DNA of 64,000 bases from Haemophilus influenzae (GTDB lineage: Bacteria > Pseudomonadota > Gammaproteobacteria > Enterobacterales > Pasteurellaceae), in the NCBI RefSeq assembly GCF_001457655.1, contig NZ_LN831035.1:1426001-1490000 (forward strand), in the 5' to 3' direction. A program made the position numbers and the translations under genes. Shown here in pieces: positions 40,131 to 48,582 of this stretch. The number at the start of each line of letters is the position of its first letter. Positions within the stretch are counted from its first letter, which is position 1. The notes under the pieces were generated by a model. That model was given only the letters and a program-made list of their open reading frames with translations, did not search any database and was not told where the DNA came from.

Positions 40131-41108
40131 ATGGAGCAACATATGGTTTCTACCTCCTTAACGGCTGAAAAACGTAAAGAACGAGCCGAGAAAGCAGCGT
40201 TAGCACGCTGGGAACATAAAAAAGCACTAGAAGAACTCCCTTTAGCTATTCACGAAGGCGTATTAAGCATTGGTGATAAATCGCTTGATGTGGCAGTGCT
40301 TCAAAATGACTTACGCATTATTTCAAGTGCTTCTGTTTTTGAAGCATTAGATCGCCCAAATCGTGGTTCTCGTGGTGGCGCAATAACAGAAAACGAAGAA
40401 TTGATCAAACTCCCTGCGTTTATGGATGCAAATAATCTAAAACCATTTATTAATCAAGATGTTATAGATGTGATCAAAGGGGTTAAATATCGCACCAAAG
40501 ACGGTAAAATTAAGGAAGGATATGATGCGACTATTTTACCTGTCGTGTGTGATATTTATCTACGAGCACGTGAAGAAGGGGCGTTGGTTGGTAAGCAACA
40601 AAACACCGCCCAAAAAGCAGAAATTCTAATCCGCTCTTTAGCCAAAGTGGGCATTGTGGCATTAGTGGATGAAGTCACCGGCTATCAAGATGCACGAGCC
40701 AAAGACGCACTCGCAAAAATTTTTGAAGCCTTTGTCGCAAAAGAATTACAACCTTGGGTTAAAACCTTTCCTTTAGACTATTACAAGGAATTATGTCGTT
40801 TATATGGCGTTCAATTCCCTCCGAAAAATAATAATCAATTTCCACAATTCTTCGGGCATATTACAAACAACGCCGTGTATGCCCGACTCGCTCCAGAGTT
40901 ATTACCAGAACTCAAAAAATCGGCAAGTAAACAAGCAAAAAAAGTAAAATTACACCAGTTTTTAACGGAAGACGTAGGGCACCCTAAATTGCGTGAACAT
41001 TTATCTTCTATCGTTACACTTTTAAAGCTATCTAAAGATAAAGATAATTTTTATGAAATGTTAGATAAGATACACCCCAAACTCACACTTCAAGAAGGAC
41101 AAGAATAG
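40131..41108 (+). CDS. P63C-domain phage protein
   Basis: 325 residues; the central and C-terminal part (LKPFINQDVIDVI, LPVVCDIYLRAREEGAL, EILIRSLAKVGIVALVDEVTGYQ, FPLDYYKELCRLYG) matches the P63C domain of phage and plasmid proteins of unknown function. It is on the strand opposite its prophage neighbours and has its own operator-like palindromes and terminator, as expected of a moron expressed in the lysogen. Start could instead be ATG 40143. Confidence 0.75.
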   Translation: MEQHMVSTSLTAEKRKERAEKAALARWEHKKALEELPLAIHEGVLSIGDKSLDVAVLQNDLRIISSASVFEALDRPNRGSRGGAITENEELIKLPAFMDANNLKPFINQDVIDVIKGVKYRTKDGKIKEGYDATILPVVCDIYLRAREEGALVGKQQNTAQKAEILIRSLAKVGIVALVDEVTGYQDARAKDALAKIFEAFVAKELQPWVKTFPLDYYKELCRLYGVQFPPKNNNQFPQFFGHITNNAVYARLAPELLPELKKSASKQAKKVKLHQFLTEDVGHPKLREHLSSIVTLLKLSKDKDNFYEMLDKIHPKLTLQEGQE

Positions 41109-41133
41109 AAAGAATACCTACCCTTGAAATAAA

Positions 41134-41158
41134 TGCGGTCAAAATAGACCGCACTTTT
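41134..41158. terminator. Uptake-signal-derived hairpin between convergent genes
   Basis: TGCGGTC-AAAATA-GACCGCA stem with a T-rich exit, between the P63C gene and the antiterminator-like gene. Confidence 0.6.
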
Positions 41159-41529
41159 CAGGCAATAAATAAACATTGCTTGCCTTCTGTTGATAATAGC
41201 AATAAAAGTGATGTTTTTACCGTTTTCAATCGATTGAAATATTCACGCCGTGAAATATGTAAATATCGCCAAATTTCTTGTTTTTCCCATCTCTTGATAT
41301 AAGTCAGAACGAATACATCATAAAGTTCTGGTGTGACTTTTCTAATTACACCAAGGTAGCCATCAATTTCCATGCCTAATTCATCGCTTATAGGACGCAT
41401 ACGATATTTTTCAGCATAACGAGCATCACATTTCATCTCTGCAAACCCTGCGGCTACACGTGGAAATTCAGTCTCATAACGAGGTGTAGCCCAATAACCA
41501 AATTCAACTGAAATCACATCAATATTCAC
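41158..41529 (-). CDS. Putative phage antitermination protein Q-like
   Basis: 123 residues. RYAEKYRMRPISDELGMEIDGYLG and the helix KQEIWRYLHISRREYFNRLKT, a DNA-binding-type segment, recall the small Q-like antiterminators found just upstream of lysis genes in lambdoid phages. Position (after ninB/ninG, before the lysis side) supports it. Family assignment is moderate. Confidence 0.5.
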   Translation of the reverse strand: MNIDVISVEFGYWATPRYETEFPRVAAGFAEMKCDARYAEKYRMRPISDELGMEIDGYLGVIRKVTPELYDVFVLTYIKRWEKQEIWRYLHISRREYFNRLKTVKTSLLLLLSTEGKQCLFIA

Positions 41530-41559
41530 GTAAGCTCCTTAATTTTTGCCTTGTAATGC

Positions 41560-42225
41560 TTAATCATCGCCTTGCAATCTTAAATCTAAGCTTATTCCAG
41601 TAGATTTCACTTCAAATCTATTTTTATACTTAGTAGTAGTGTGCTTAACTGCTGCATTTGGATGTGTTGAACTTGTCTCAAATAATGCTATTTCTATGCT
41701 CCACCCATCTCTAATTCTTCTCAAGATTGTATTCCCAGCTACTGTTACGCCATCTTGTCTAGCCCACTCAGCTGCTGTCATTGTTAATCCATTAAAAGTT
41801 ATTTTAGAATGACCTTTGTGTGTATATTTAGGTATTAATGTGTGACTTCTCATTACGTTACAAGCTCGGCAAATTGGTCTAAGGTTTTCTAGCGTGTTGT
41901 TGGTAATGTCATTATCAATATGATCGATGTGACAACTGCTCCAAGTTAGCTTGCAGCCACAAAGCTTGCAGTTAGGTAAATTATTTTGATAAATGCTATA
42001 AATCACAAATCTATGCTCATAAACATACCCATCGCTCATTGCTAATTGGTGTCTTGGTTCGAAAATTAACTGATAACCCTTTCCATTGTGTCTTCTGTAT
42101 TTTCGGATTGGTTTCGGAAGAAGATCATAAGTTCCGTTTCTCATAAATCTAAAATAGTGCATTTGGCAAACGCAATCAGCTTTATACATAGCCTCTCTGT
42201 TGCAACCATCAATCTTGCATTTCAT
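41560..42225 (-). CDS. Free-standing HNH homing endonuclease
   Basis: 221 residues: N-terminal zinc-finger-like CKIDGC, central CKLCGC...CHIDHIDNDITNNTLENLRPICRACN, which is the Cys-flanked HNH catalytic core, and a C-terminal helix-turn-helix-type module (MTAAEWARQDGV, ILRRIRDGW). Typical of homing endonucleases that invade phage genomes. Its start overlaps the end of the broken ninG by 17 bases. Confidence 0.88.
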   Translation of the reverse strand: MKCKIDGCNREAMYKADCVCQMHYFRFMRNGTYDLLPKPIRKYRRHNGKGYQLIFEPRHQLAMSDGYVYEHRFVIYSIYQNNLPNCKLCGCKLTWSSCHIDHIDNDITNNTLENLRPICRACNVMRSHTLIPKYTHKGHSKITFNGLTMTAAEWARQDGVTVAGNTILRRIRDGWSIEIALFETSSTHPNAAVKHTTTKYKNRFEVKSTGISLDLRLQGDD

Positions 42226-42762
42226 TTTCTAATTCCTTGTTCTTCAATCTGTATAGTTTTAGCATTTCTTTAAGCTCAGAAATTTCCCATTTTTTAATTC
42301 GATGTTGATTTTCTTCCAACCACTCAACCTCTTGCTCGCCAATCTTCTCGACTAGTCTTGGTCTATATCCATGTATATTTCCGCCACCTACGTCTGATAC
42401 AGCCAGAATGGATATTCCTCTCATCAAATCTTAAAAATGAGCTTCTTCCCTGCGGAATAAAATGAGACGCTTGAAAACTAGGTTTCCATACCGTTCCACA
42501 AGCAATACAAGGTTGTCCTTTATCTCTCAATCTTATAAATTTATTTACCTCTTTTTGAAGAGCTTTTAGCCAATGCCCTCTCACCATCTAGTAATCTTTT
42601 TTTACGCTCTATCTGTTCTTGTTTTTCCGCTTTCTTTTGCCTTTTTCTTGATTGTTCTCGGACTAATTTAATCGCACATTCAGGCGAGCAAACTTTTTGT
42701 GTTGAGCTAAAGGTTTTTACAAACGCTTTGCCACAAACTTTGCATTTATACTCTTTCGCCAT
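42209..42762 (-). pseudogene. ninG: ninG (rap) recombination protein, two frameshifts
   Basis: Three frames together give NinG: CKVCGKAFVKTFSSTQKVCSPEC (42762-42541), then LKALQKEVNKFIRLRDKGQPCIACGT...FDERNIHSGC (42587-42363), then GNIHGYRPRLVEKIGEQEVEWLEENQHRIKKWEI split over the last frame (42427-42209). One shift lies near 42575 and another near 42375. Total length fits an intact NinG of about 184 residues, so the gene is recently broken. Confidence 0.82.
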
Positions 42763-42854
42763 TAGCCAAACACCATATTAAAAATTACCCAAACTGCCAC
42801 AATAAAAAGCACGATTTTTAACTCTAAGATCTCGTCATCATTTAAGCGTTTCAT
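42762..42854 (-). CDS. Tiny membrane peptide between ninB and ninG
   Basis: 30 residues: a charged start (MKRLNDDEILELK) then a hydrophobic segment (IVLFIVAVWVIFNMVFG). Its stop overlaps the ninG ATG (TAATG), suggesting coupled translation. No homologue recognised. Confidence 0.4.
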   Translation of the reverse strand: MKRLNDDEILELKIVLFIVAVWVIFNMVFG

Positions 42855-43271
42855 TTAAAGCCCCCATCTATCGTTAAATCTCACGCCATTTTGCACGCCC
42901 CAACTGGTAATGTACTCTATTAGGCTTGCTAGTCGTTTTACGCTCATTTGAGCGGTGCTTTCTCGTAGATTGATAACTTCCCCCTCAAGCCCGATTACCA
43001 TTTCAGCCTGACCGCCTGTTGCAATTTTGTGAGCCGATACCATAATCATTTTCCACGTGTCGATGTCTCGCTTTTTACCGTTAAATTCGCACTGTTTGCT
43101 AATATCGCTTAGTAGTGCGTGAAGTTTTGAGTTCTGCTCAAGTGAGCGTGTTATTGGTTGGATTTTGACTACCAACGGCTTTTTATCGTCTATTGGCAGC
43201 TCTTTGATTAAATCCAAGCAATTATTTTTAATGCGTTGATCACGTAAAAAGAAAGGTTTGTATTGGCTCAT
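42855..43271 (-). CDS. ninB: Phage recombination protein NinB
   Basis: 138 residues from MSQYKPFF; an upstream start at 43304 would overlap the preceding frame. The segment PITRSLEQNSKLHALLSDISKQCEFNGK is the NinB signature, with MSVKRLASLIEYITSWG near the C-terminus. NinB (Orf) binds single-stranded DNA and helps phage recombination. Confidence 0.85.
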   Translation of the reverse strand: MSQYKPFFLRDQRIKNNCLDLIKELPIDDKKPLVVKIQPITRSLEQNSKLHALLSDISKQCEFNGKKRDIDTWKMIMVSAHKIATGGQAEMVIGLEGEVINLRESTAQMSVKRLASLIEYITSWGVQNGVRFNDRWGL

Positions 43272-43307
43272 AACATCATTCCCAACGCTTGAATAACATC
43301 GCAATAC

Positions 43308-43532
43308 TCATTCTTTATACTCCACACCTAAATCTTCCAACCCAAAATAACCGCAAGATTTTGTTCGATTTACTGCGCTGTATTTACTTACCTGCGGAAA
43401 CGGTATCGGCTCAATTAAGTGACCGTTACAACGAAAACGATCGTCATCCCATTCGCTGCTCGATATAAAATAATCTGGCGTATAAAAATCCTCTAATTCC
43501 GCACCGCACTTTGGGCATTTGTAGCTTGTCAT
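43308..43532 (-). CDS. Small zinc-ribbon phage protein
   Basis: 74 residues with CPKCG at the N-terminus and C...C-type residues later (RCNGH, SCGYFGLE), like Lar/restriction-alleviation-type small phage zinc proteins. Overlaps the replication gene stop by 4 bases (ATGA). Function unknown. Confidence 0.6.
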   Translation of the reverse strand: MTSYKCPKCGAELEDFYTPDYFISSSEWDDDRFRCNGHLIEPIPFPQVSKYSAVNRTKSCGYFGLEDLGVEYKE

Positions 43533-44164
43533 TGCAATACCCCTTTCATCATTGCCATCAAGCTATCGCGCGCCTTATCAGCCTTCGCTTTATCGTAAAA
43601 ACTTGGTTTTACTGGAATCATTTTCGGAATATCCTCAAAAGGAAAATTCGACCGCACTTTTTCTGCCGCTTCTATGAGTAATTTCGGAATAGCTTTCAAC
43701 GTGTCCTCTTCCGATTTTTTCTTGCACTTTTCGTACAGATTTTTAAGCAACCAAAATTCCACTTTTGAACGATATTGAAATTCATCCCGATTGAATCGGG
43801 CATAGCCTAAGAAAGTGTTATAACGTTGGTATAGTTCCGCTTCGTTCGGTAAACCTAGTGCGTGATAGTCGTAGGCTTTGCACCAATAAACAAACAACCC
43901 TACGCTAGGTAAAAATTTATCAAGCGATTTTTCCGCTTCACAAATCCCATTCTCCAACTGAGGTCTCGTAATTTTTTCTCGTACCAACACACGCAACCAA
44001 GTTTTTTTAGCAGAGAGATAATCCGCTTCGGTTTCAAAGGCTGCACGCCAACCAGGAAAAATCGATTTAAGCTCTTGAAAGAGCCAGTTAATCGTCTCTT
44101 CCGCACGCTGTGTGCGTTCTGGTGGGAGCGTGTTAATTTGGTTTTGTGTTATGGAATTTGCCAT
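43529..44164 (-). CDS. Phage replication protein P-like (helicase loader)
   Basis: 211 residues. TINWLFQELKSIFPGWRAAF, KKTWLRVLVREKIT and FLPSVGLFVYWCK resemble lambda P family proteins, which load the host helicase. It directly follows the O-like gene with a 16-base overlap, the lambda O-P order. Confidence 0.75.
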   Translation of the reverse strand: MANSITQNQINTLPPERTQRAEETINWLFQELKSIFPGWRAAFETEADYLSAKKTWLRVLVREKITRPQLENGICEAEKSLDKFLPSVGLFVYWCKAYDYHALGLPNEAELYQRYNTFLGYARFNRDEFQYRSKVEFWLLKNLYEKCKKKSEEDTLKAIPKLLIEAAEKVRSNFPFEDIPKMIPVKPSFYDKAKADKARDSLMAMMKGVLQ

Positions 44165-44907
44165 TGTGTACCGTCCACTATGAAATTCATTCCTGCAGAC
44201 CAGCCTGTCTGCGTATCGTCAAATTTGGGTTTGTTGCGGTGTGATTGCCCTAAGTGCGGTGAATTTGGTCGCAGTTTTTCATCACGCCAATCCCACGATG
44301 CGTTAAATCCCTGCCAGTTGCGTTCGATGCAAATTTCCACCGCTTCACAAATCGAAATCCCAGCCTTGTCCGCCTGTTTTTGCAGACGGTTGAGTTGCGT
44401 TTGATTAATGACGCCCTTTTTGGCTTTGCGGTGTGCGATAAAATCTTTCGCCAGTTGTCCGGTAATACCGAACTGCTCAAGCAACATTTCGGCTTCGCTT
44501 TTTTGCGTAGTTTTTTTAGGTTCATTGACTGGTTCTAAAGAGTGACTGGTTCTGGGTGAAATATTTTCACTACCCCCTAGTGCAAAATTTTCACTACCTA
44601 GTGAAATATTTTCACTACCCAGTGCAAAATTTTCACTACCTTGTTCAAGGTGTAAAAAGTATAAATTTGAGATGGAACCATCTTTATTTTTACGTTCTTT
44701 TTTGCTTACTAATCCCATTTTGATTAAATATTCAATGTGATTGATTGCACTACGTCGGGTCATCTCGCATTTATCGGCAATGTATTGATAACTTGGGAAA
44801 CAAATTCCATCATCATTGGCATTATCAGCCAGTTTTAAAAGCACAAGTTTTCTAGCAGGATTACCAACCTTACAATTCATTGCTTGAACCATTAATCGCA
44901 TACTCAT
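44149..44907 (-). CDS. Phage replication initiator O-like protein with helix-turn-helix
   Basis: 252 residues. The N-terminal winged helix (RKLVLLKLADNANDDGICFPSYQYIADKCEMTRR is spread over residues 19-52) resembles lambda O and DnaD-type initiators. Residues about 89-120 consist of four GSENxxL repeats encoded by DNA iterons, as in lambda where the origin lies inside O. The C-terminal part should contact the P-like protein. Confidence 0.78.
   Translation of the reverse strand: MSMRLMVQAMNCKVGNPARKLVLLKLADNANDDGICFPSYQYIADKCEMTRRSAINHIEYLIKMGLVSKKERKNKDGSISNLYFLHLEQGSENFALGSENISLGSENFALGGSENISPRTSHSLEPVNEPKKTTQKSEAEMLLEQFGITGQLAKDFIAHRKAKKGVINQTQLNRLQKQADKAGISICEAVEICIERNWQGFNASWDWRDEKLRPNSPHLGQSHRNKPKFDDTQTGWSAGMNFIVDGTQWQIP
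44554..44640 (-). repeat. Four iterons inside the O-like gene, probable phage replication origin
   Basis: On the minus strand GGTAGTGAAAATTTTGCACT alternates with GGTAGTGAAAATATTTCACT, four units of about 21 bases, each internally near-palindromic. Position and structure parallel lambda ori. Confidence 0.75.
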
Positions 44908-45578
44908 AACATCAACTCCGAAGCATAACGTGACGCAATAAATTCAATGCCTTTGCTTGTTACACGTGTCTGTGTGTAATTGTGACCGTGTTCAGCGGTA
45001 CCTGTTTTAACCGTAAAAAGATCTTTGGTGCGTGCCGATTGATAAGGCAAAAGCACGCCAGATTGACGATACAAATATTTATCTTCCACCAAGCGATTGA
45101 CTAATGCACGCTCAGGCATTTTTAAAATCTTCGCCGTCTCACGAAATGATTTACTCGTCCCTACTTCCACATAGTGATCAACAAAAGCGACTTTAGGCGC
45201 ATTACGCTCTTTTTCTGCTTGTAACTGAGCGGCTAACATCAACGCCTCAGAAAAAGATTGCGGAATAAGTGCGGTTGGTTTTTGTTGATTTTCCAACGCT
45301 TGCCAGCGATCGACAATTGCCGCAGTAAATTCAGGACAATTCTGAGCAACAACAATTAAACTATCTCGTTTGGTTAGATGGTACTCATAATAAGTCTGAC
45401 CGTTCTGTGGATGGGTGTAAGCCATTGGCTGATACCCCCAAATCACCTCTTTTGCGATAAGTCTTTCGATTGAACGACACAGATCGCTGTGGTTTTTATT
45501 GATTAATTCCGCAATTTCACGACTACTCATCGTCAAAGTGCTTGTGTTTTCTTTCGAAATCGTTAATAATTGATTCAT
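44904..45578 (-). CDS. Rha-family regulator with KilA-C/antirepressor domain
   Basis: 224 residues from MNQLLTIS. N-terminal Rha domain: MSSREIAELINKNHSDLCRSIE, YEYHLTKRDSLIVVA, ELTAAIVDRWQALE-type helix. C-terminal KilA-C-like part: FVDHYVEVGTSKSFRETAKILKMPERALVNRL and VTSKGIEFIASR. Such proteins act as phage antirepressors or lysis-lysogeny regulators. Overlaps the O-like start by 4 bases. Confidence 0.82.
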   Translation of the reverse strand: MNQLLTISKENTSTLTMSSREIAELINKNHSDLCRSIERLIAKEVIWGYQPMAYTHPQNGQTYYEYHLTKRDSLIVVAQNCPEFTAAIVDRWQALENQQKPTALIPQSFSEALMLAAQLQAEKERNAPKVAFVDHYVEVGTSKSFRETAKILKMPERALVNRLVEDKYLYRQSGVLLPYQSARTKDLFTVKTGTAEHGHNYTQTRVTSKGIEFIASRYASELML

Positions 45579-45599
45579 CTGTATATTCCTTAATGAATT

Positions 45600-45629
45600 A
45601 GCCACGAAATCTCCTCGTGGCTTTTTTTA
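45600..45629 (+). terminator. Hairpin in the early operon gap
   Basis: AGCCACGA / TCGTGGCT with a 7-base loop; the T-run is on the plus strand, so it would stop antisense transcription and not the minus-strand operon. Confidence 0.55.
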
Positions 45630-46067
45630 TTTCTTGTGTAACACAATCGCACATTCAATCGAATGTTGCGTCGCTGCCAAATGTTTACTCAATGCTTGAC
45701 GTATTTTGTCTTCTTCTTTCGAAGTGATTTCGCCGTCTTCTAACGCTGTTTCTAATGCAGCAAATAACAAGCCTCGTGCGGAAAGCTCGTGCAGTTGTAA
45801 ATTAGCAAGCTCAACCTTGTCTAATTCATTCTCTGCTACATCAGGTACAAAACGCCCACCAGCCAAACGGCATAGTTCATCAATAAATTGCGTGCAGCCA
45901 TATTCTTGCTGAATCGCAATTAATTCTTCATTTTTGAATCGCTGACCCTTTGTTTGATAAAGACGATTCTTTAATTCACTTTCGGTAAAACCTAGGAATC
46001 CAGCTACCGCACTTCTCCCCCCAGGAATCCGATCAACCATTTCGATAATAACTTTCTTCATTTCCAT
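45627..46067 (-). CDS. CII/YmfL-like phage regulator
   Basis: 146 residues. VIIEMVDRIPGGRSAVAGFLGFTESELKNRLYQ is the helix-turn-helix of YmfL/CII-like regulators; the second half is helical and rich in Ala/Glu. It follows the Cro-like gene in the early leftward operon, the position of cII in lambda. Confidence 0.72.
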   Translation of the reverse strand: MEMKKVIIEMVDRIPGGRSAVAGFLGFTESELKNRLYQTKGQRFKNEELIAIQQEYGCTQFIDELCRLAGGRFVPDVAENELDKVELANLQLHELSARGLLFAALETALEDGEITSKEEDKIRQALSKHLAATQHSIECAIVLHKK

Positions 46068-46115
46068 AATTTTTGCCTTATTTTTATGGTTTTCTTTTTG
46101 GTAAAGGTTGGTAAA

Positions 46116-46304
46116 TTAATCCCACAAATCAGGACGTAATTCGGATTTCTTGACTTTTCCATCTGTAAGTTCTTCAATCTTTGCGCAACGTTCCGCAGGT
46201 ACTTTTTCACGCCACTTGGAAACAGCCCAAGGGGTAAGATTGAAATGTCGAGCCATAGCCGAAATACCGCCCACGATTTCATAAGCTTTTTCGATTGGTA
46301 GCAT
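46116..46304 (-). CDS. Cro/YdaS-type repressor
   Basis: 62 residues; AYEIVGGISAMARHFNLTPWAVSKWRE is the YdaS/Cro helix-turn-helix. First gene of the early minus-strand operon, divergent from cI across the operator region, as Cro is in lambda. Confidence 0.82.
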   Translation of the reverse strand: MLPIEKAYEIVGGISAMARHFNLTPWAVSKWREKVPAERCAKIEELTDGKVKKSELRPDLWD

Positions 46305-46317
46305 TTTAACCTCTTTA

Positions 46318-46401
46318 TTCTATTTAAAGTAGTATAATTCTACTATTAAAAATAGAATTGAATCAACCATTTTAATTTTGTATCTTCTACCTTTAGTAGA
46401 A
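46318..46401. promoter_or_regulatory. Operator region between cro-like and cI genes
   Basis: Three related inverted repeats: TTCTATTTAAAGTAG (46318-46332), TTCTACTATTAAAAATAGAA (46338-46357) and TTCTACCTTTAGTAGAA (46385-46401). Shared half-site TTCTAC/GTAGAA. Arrangement as in lambda OR with divergent promoters. Confidence 0.8.
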
Positions 46402-46414
46402 TAAAGGAGTGTCT

Positions 46415-47113
46415 ATGACAGATTTAGCAAGCCGACTTAATGAATTAATGGCTAAACAAGGCAAAAATATTGTGGATTTACAAAAAGCTGTTGGCGTAAC
46501 CTATGAAATGGCTAGACGTTACACTTTAGGCACTGCAACCCCGAGAGATAATAAAATTGAAGCTATAGCGAAGTACTTTGGAGTTACCCCTGCTCATTTG
46601 AAATACGGAACAGTCGATTCTTTAGAAAATCAAGTAACTTCTAATGTGAAAGACGTTGGCTCATTCGACTTATGGGATCGCAATACTCCACTAAATAGCG
46701 ATGAATACGCCGTTCCGTTTTATCAAGACATTCGCCTTGCTGCTGGAAACGGATTTGCTGATGACATAGCGGACTATAACAACTTCAAATTGCGTTTTTC
46801 CAAATCAACACTACGTAAACAAGGCGTACAGTACGAAAATGCGGTATGTGTGATTGCTGACGGAAACTCGATGGAGCCTGTTATTCCGGATGGAACAACA
46901 GTTGGCATTGATCTTGGTAATAAAACAATCCGAGATGGGAAAATATACGCAATAAATCACGGTGGGCTACTACGCATAAAGCTACTTTACAATATGCCAA
47001 ACGAACAAGTGAAAATCCGCAGTTATAACACCGAAGAACACCCTGATGAAATAGCAGAACTACAAGATATTTCTGTGTTAGGGAAAGTGTTTTGGTATTC
47101 AGTATTATTATAG
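46415..47113 (+). CDS. CI-like repressor with S24 autoprotease domain
   Basis: 232 residues from ATG 46415 (AAAGGA upstream; the GTG at 46409 is less likely). Helix-turn-helix in residues 1-60, then LexA/CI-type peptidase: cleavage site in LAAGNG, catalytic Ser in GNSMEPVI and Lys in LLRIKLLY. It should keep the prophage silent and be cleaved after DNA damage. Three genes in the same direction follow, starting 51 bases downstream. Confidence 0.9.
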   Translation: MTDLASRLNELMAKQGKNIVDLQKAVGVTYEMARRYTLGTATPRDNKIEAIAKYFGVTPAHLKYGTVDSLENQVTSNVKDVGSFDLWDRNTPLNSDEYAVPFYQDIRLAAGNGFADDIADYNNFKLRFSKSTLRKQGVQYENAVCVIADGNSMEPVIPDGTTVGIDLGNKTIRDGKIYAINHGGLLRIKLLYNMPNEQVKIRSYNTEEHPDEIAELQDISVLGKVFWYSVLL

Positions 47114-47164
47114 AAAACATAATAACTAAAACGACTTCTACATAAGTTACCCAAGGAACCAACT

Positions 47165-48244
47165 ATGGATATTCGATTATGGAGATCTATTGTTAGACAA
47201 AGAACATTACGAGCTCTCACAAGTAAAGAAAAGAAAATCAGACAAAGAGGCGGAAAGCCTAAATATAAACATCTTGCTCATAAATCCTTTAATCTTTTTG
47301 AGGTTATCGCCCCATATAAAATTATTTTAGCTAAAGAAATAGGGTATGAATTTGTAGCATTTAAAGAAGAGCTCGAAGAAAAAGCAAAACTAGCAGCACG
47401 AAGTCGAAGTCGCCTGAAACTAAATTTTCGGGACACTGATATTATCGATGCTGCCGCTTGTAGCGTTTTAATAGCTGTTTTAGATACGATAAAATCGCAA
47501 TATAGAACCTTGAAATTTCAAATTGTAAGACCAAAATCAAAACCAGCAGATCATCGTAAACATATTCCCTATGATGTTGATGCTATATTTTGTCATATAG
47601 GACTATATAAATCCTTAGGGTTTAATTATACATCTTCATCTTCTCAAGAAAATGTGAAATGTTGGCATTATGTTTATAGTGATAGTGCAGATGGCGAAAT
47701 CACAAAGCCACTATTAGATGAACTTAAAAGTATGGGGGTGAAAGGGATATATCCTAGTTACATTGAAGCGATTGCAAATGCGGTAGAACATGCTTACGCC
47801 CAAAATATTTATAGTGAACGAGAATTTCCTATAAAACGTTGGTGGATGTTGCTTGCTATCCTAGAAGGAAAATTGTCACTTTTTGTTTGTGATTTGGGTC
47901 ACGGGATCCCTAATACCCTAGAAAAAACACAGAAAGCAAATGTACTTTCTGCTATTTGGAATAGACTAAAGCAGCTGGGGAAACCGACAAAAGATTGTTT
48001 ATATATAAAAGCCTCTACCCTCATTAAAGAAACCCGAACAGGATTGGGACATAGAGGAAAAGGGGGAAGTGATATTCGAGCATTTATTGACAAAACACCA
48101 GGAAGCAGGCTAATAATTCGTTCAAATCGAGGAATGTATGTGTATAATGGCAAAGATAAGCCAGATTTAACCAAAGAATCTAGATACTCTATTAATGGTA
48201 CTGTTGTTCAGTGGAACATTCCGCTACAAGAAATTAAGGAATAA
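47165..48244 (+). CDS. GHKL-type ATPase with N-terminal STAS-like region
   Basis: 359 residues. About residues 80-120 (KLNFRDTDIIDAAACSVLIA) look like a STAS-type strand-helix unit. The C-terminal ATPase has N-box EAIANAVEHAY, G1 VCDLGHGIP and G2 GLGHRGKGGSDI, so an ATP site of the anti-sigma/histidine kinase class without any phosphoacceptor His domain. The DUF4325 gene starts 2 bases downstream. Position after cI parallels lambda rexAB, where exclusion genes are expressed in the lysogen. Role in phage defence is inference. Confidence 0.75.
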   Translation: MDIRLWRSIVRQRTLRALTSKEKKIRQRGGKPKYKHLAHKSFNLFEVIAPYKIILAKEIGYEFVAFKEELEEKAKLAARSRSRLKLNFRDTDIIDAAACSVLIAVLDTIKSQYRTLKFQIVRPKSKPADHRKHIPYDVDAIFCHIGLYKSLGFNYTSSSSQENVKCWHYVYSDSADGEITKPLLDELKSMGVKGIYPSYIEAIANAVEHAYAQNIYSEREFPIKRWWMLLAILEGKLSLFVCDLGHGIPNTLEKTQKANVLSAIWNRLKQLGKPTKDCLYIKASTLIKETRTGLGHRGKGGSDIRAFIDKTPGSRLIIRSNRGMYVYNGKDKPDLTKESRYSINGTVVQWNIPLQEIKE

Positions 48245-48246
48245 TA

Positions 48247-48582
48247 ATGCAAACTATTTATGTAAAAGATTTCAGCCAATATCCAGGTCCACGTTACATT
48301 AAAGATGGTAAAGCTAGTGGAGAGGAATTTAGAGATTCTATTCTTATCCCAGCAATAAAAAGGGATCCTGATATCATTCTTAATTTAGATGACACAGAAG
48401 GATATGGCTCTTCATTTCTTGAAGAAACTTTTGGAGGAGCAATTAGAAAAGGTATTTCTCCAGAGGTTGTTTTAAATCTTGTTAAAAACCTTATTTCAAA
48501 TGACGACCATGATATTATTGACGAAATTAAAAGTTATGTAGAAAAAGAGATTGAGATTTTATCTTTGAAGGATAATAAATGA
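48247..48582 (+). CDS. STAS-like DUF4325 protein
   Basis: 111 residues; GPRYIKDGKASGEEFRDSILIPAI, IILNLDDTEGYGSSFLEETFGGAIR is the DUF4325 core, which resembles anti-anti-sigma STAS domains. Paired with the preceding GHKL ATPase it suggests a partner-switch mechanism. It overlaps the next gene by 4 bases (ATGA). Confidence 0.8.
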   Translation: MQTIYVKDFSQYPGPRYIKDGKASGEEFRDSILIPAIKRDPDIILNLDDTEGYGSSFLEETFGGAIRKGISPEVVLNLVKNLISNDDHDIIDEIKSYVEKEIEILSLKDNK

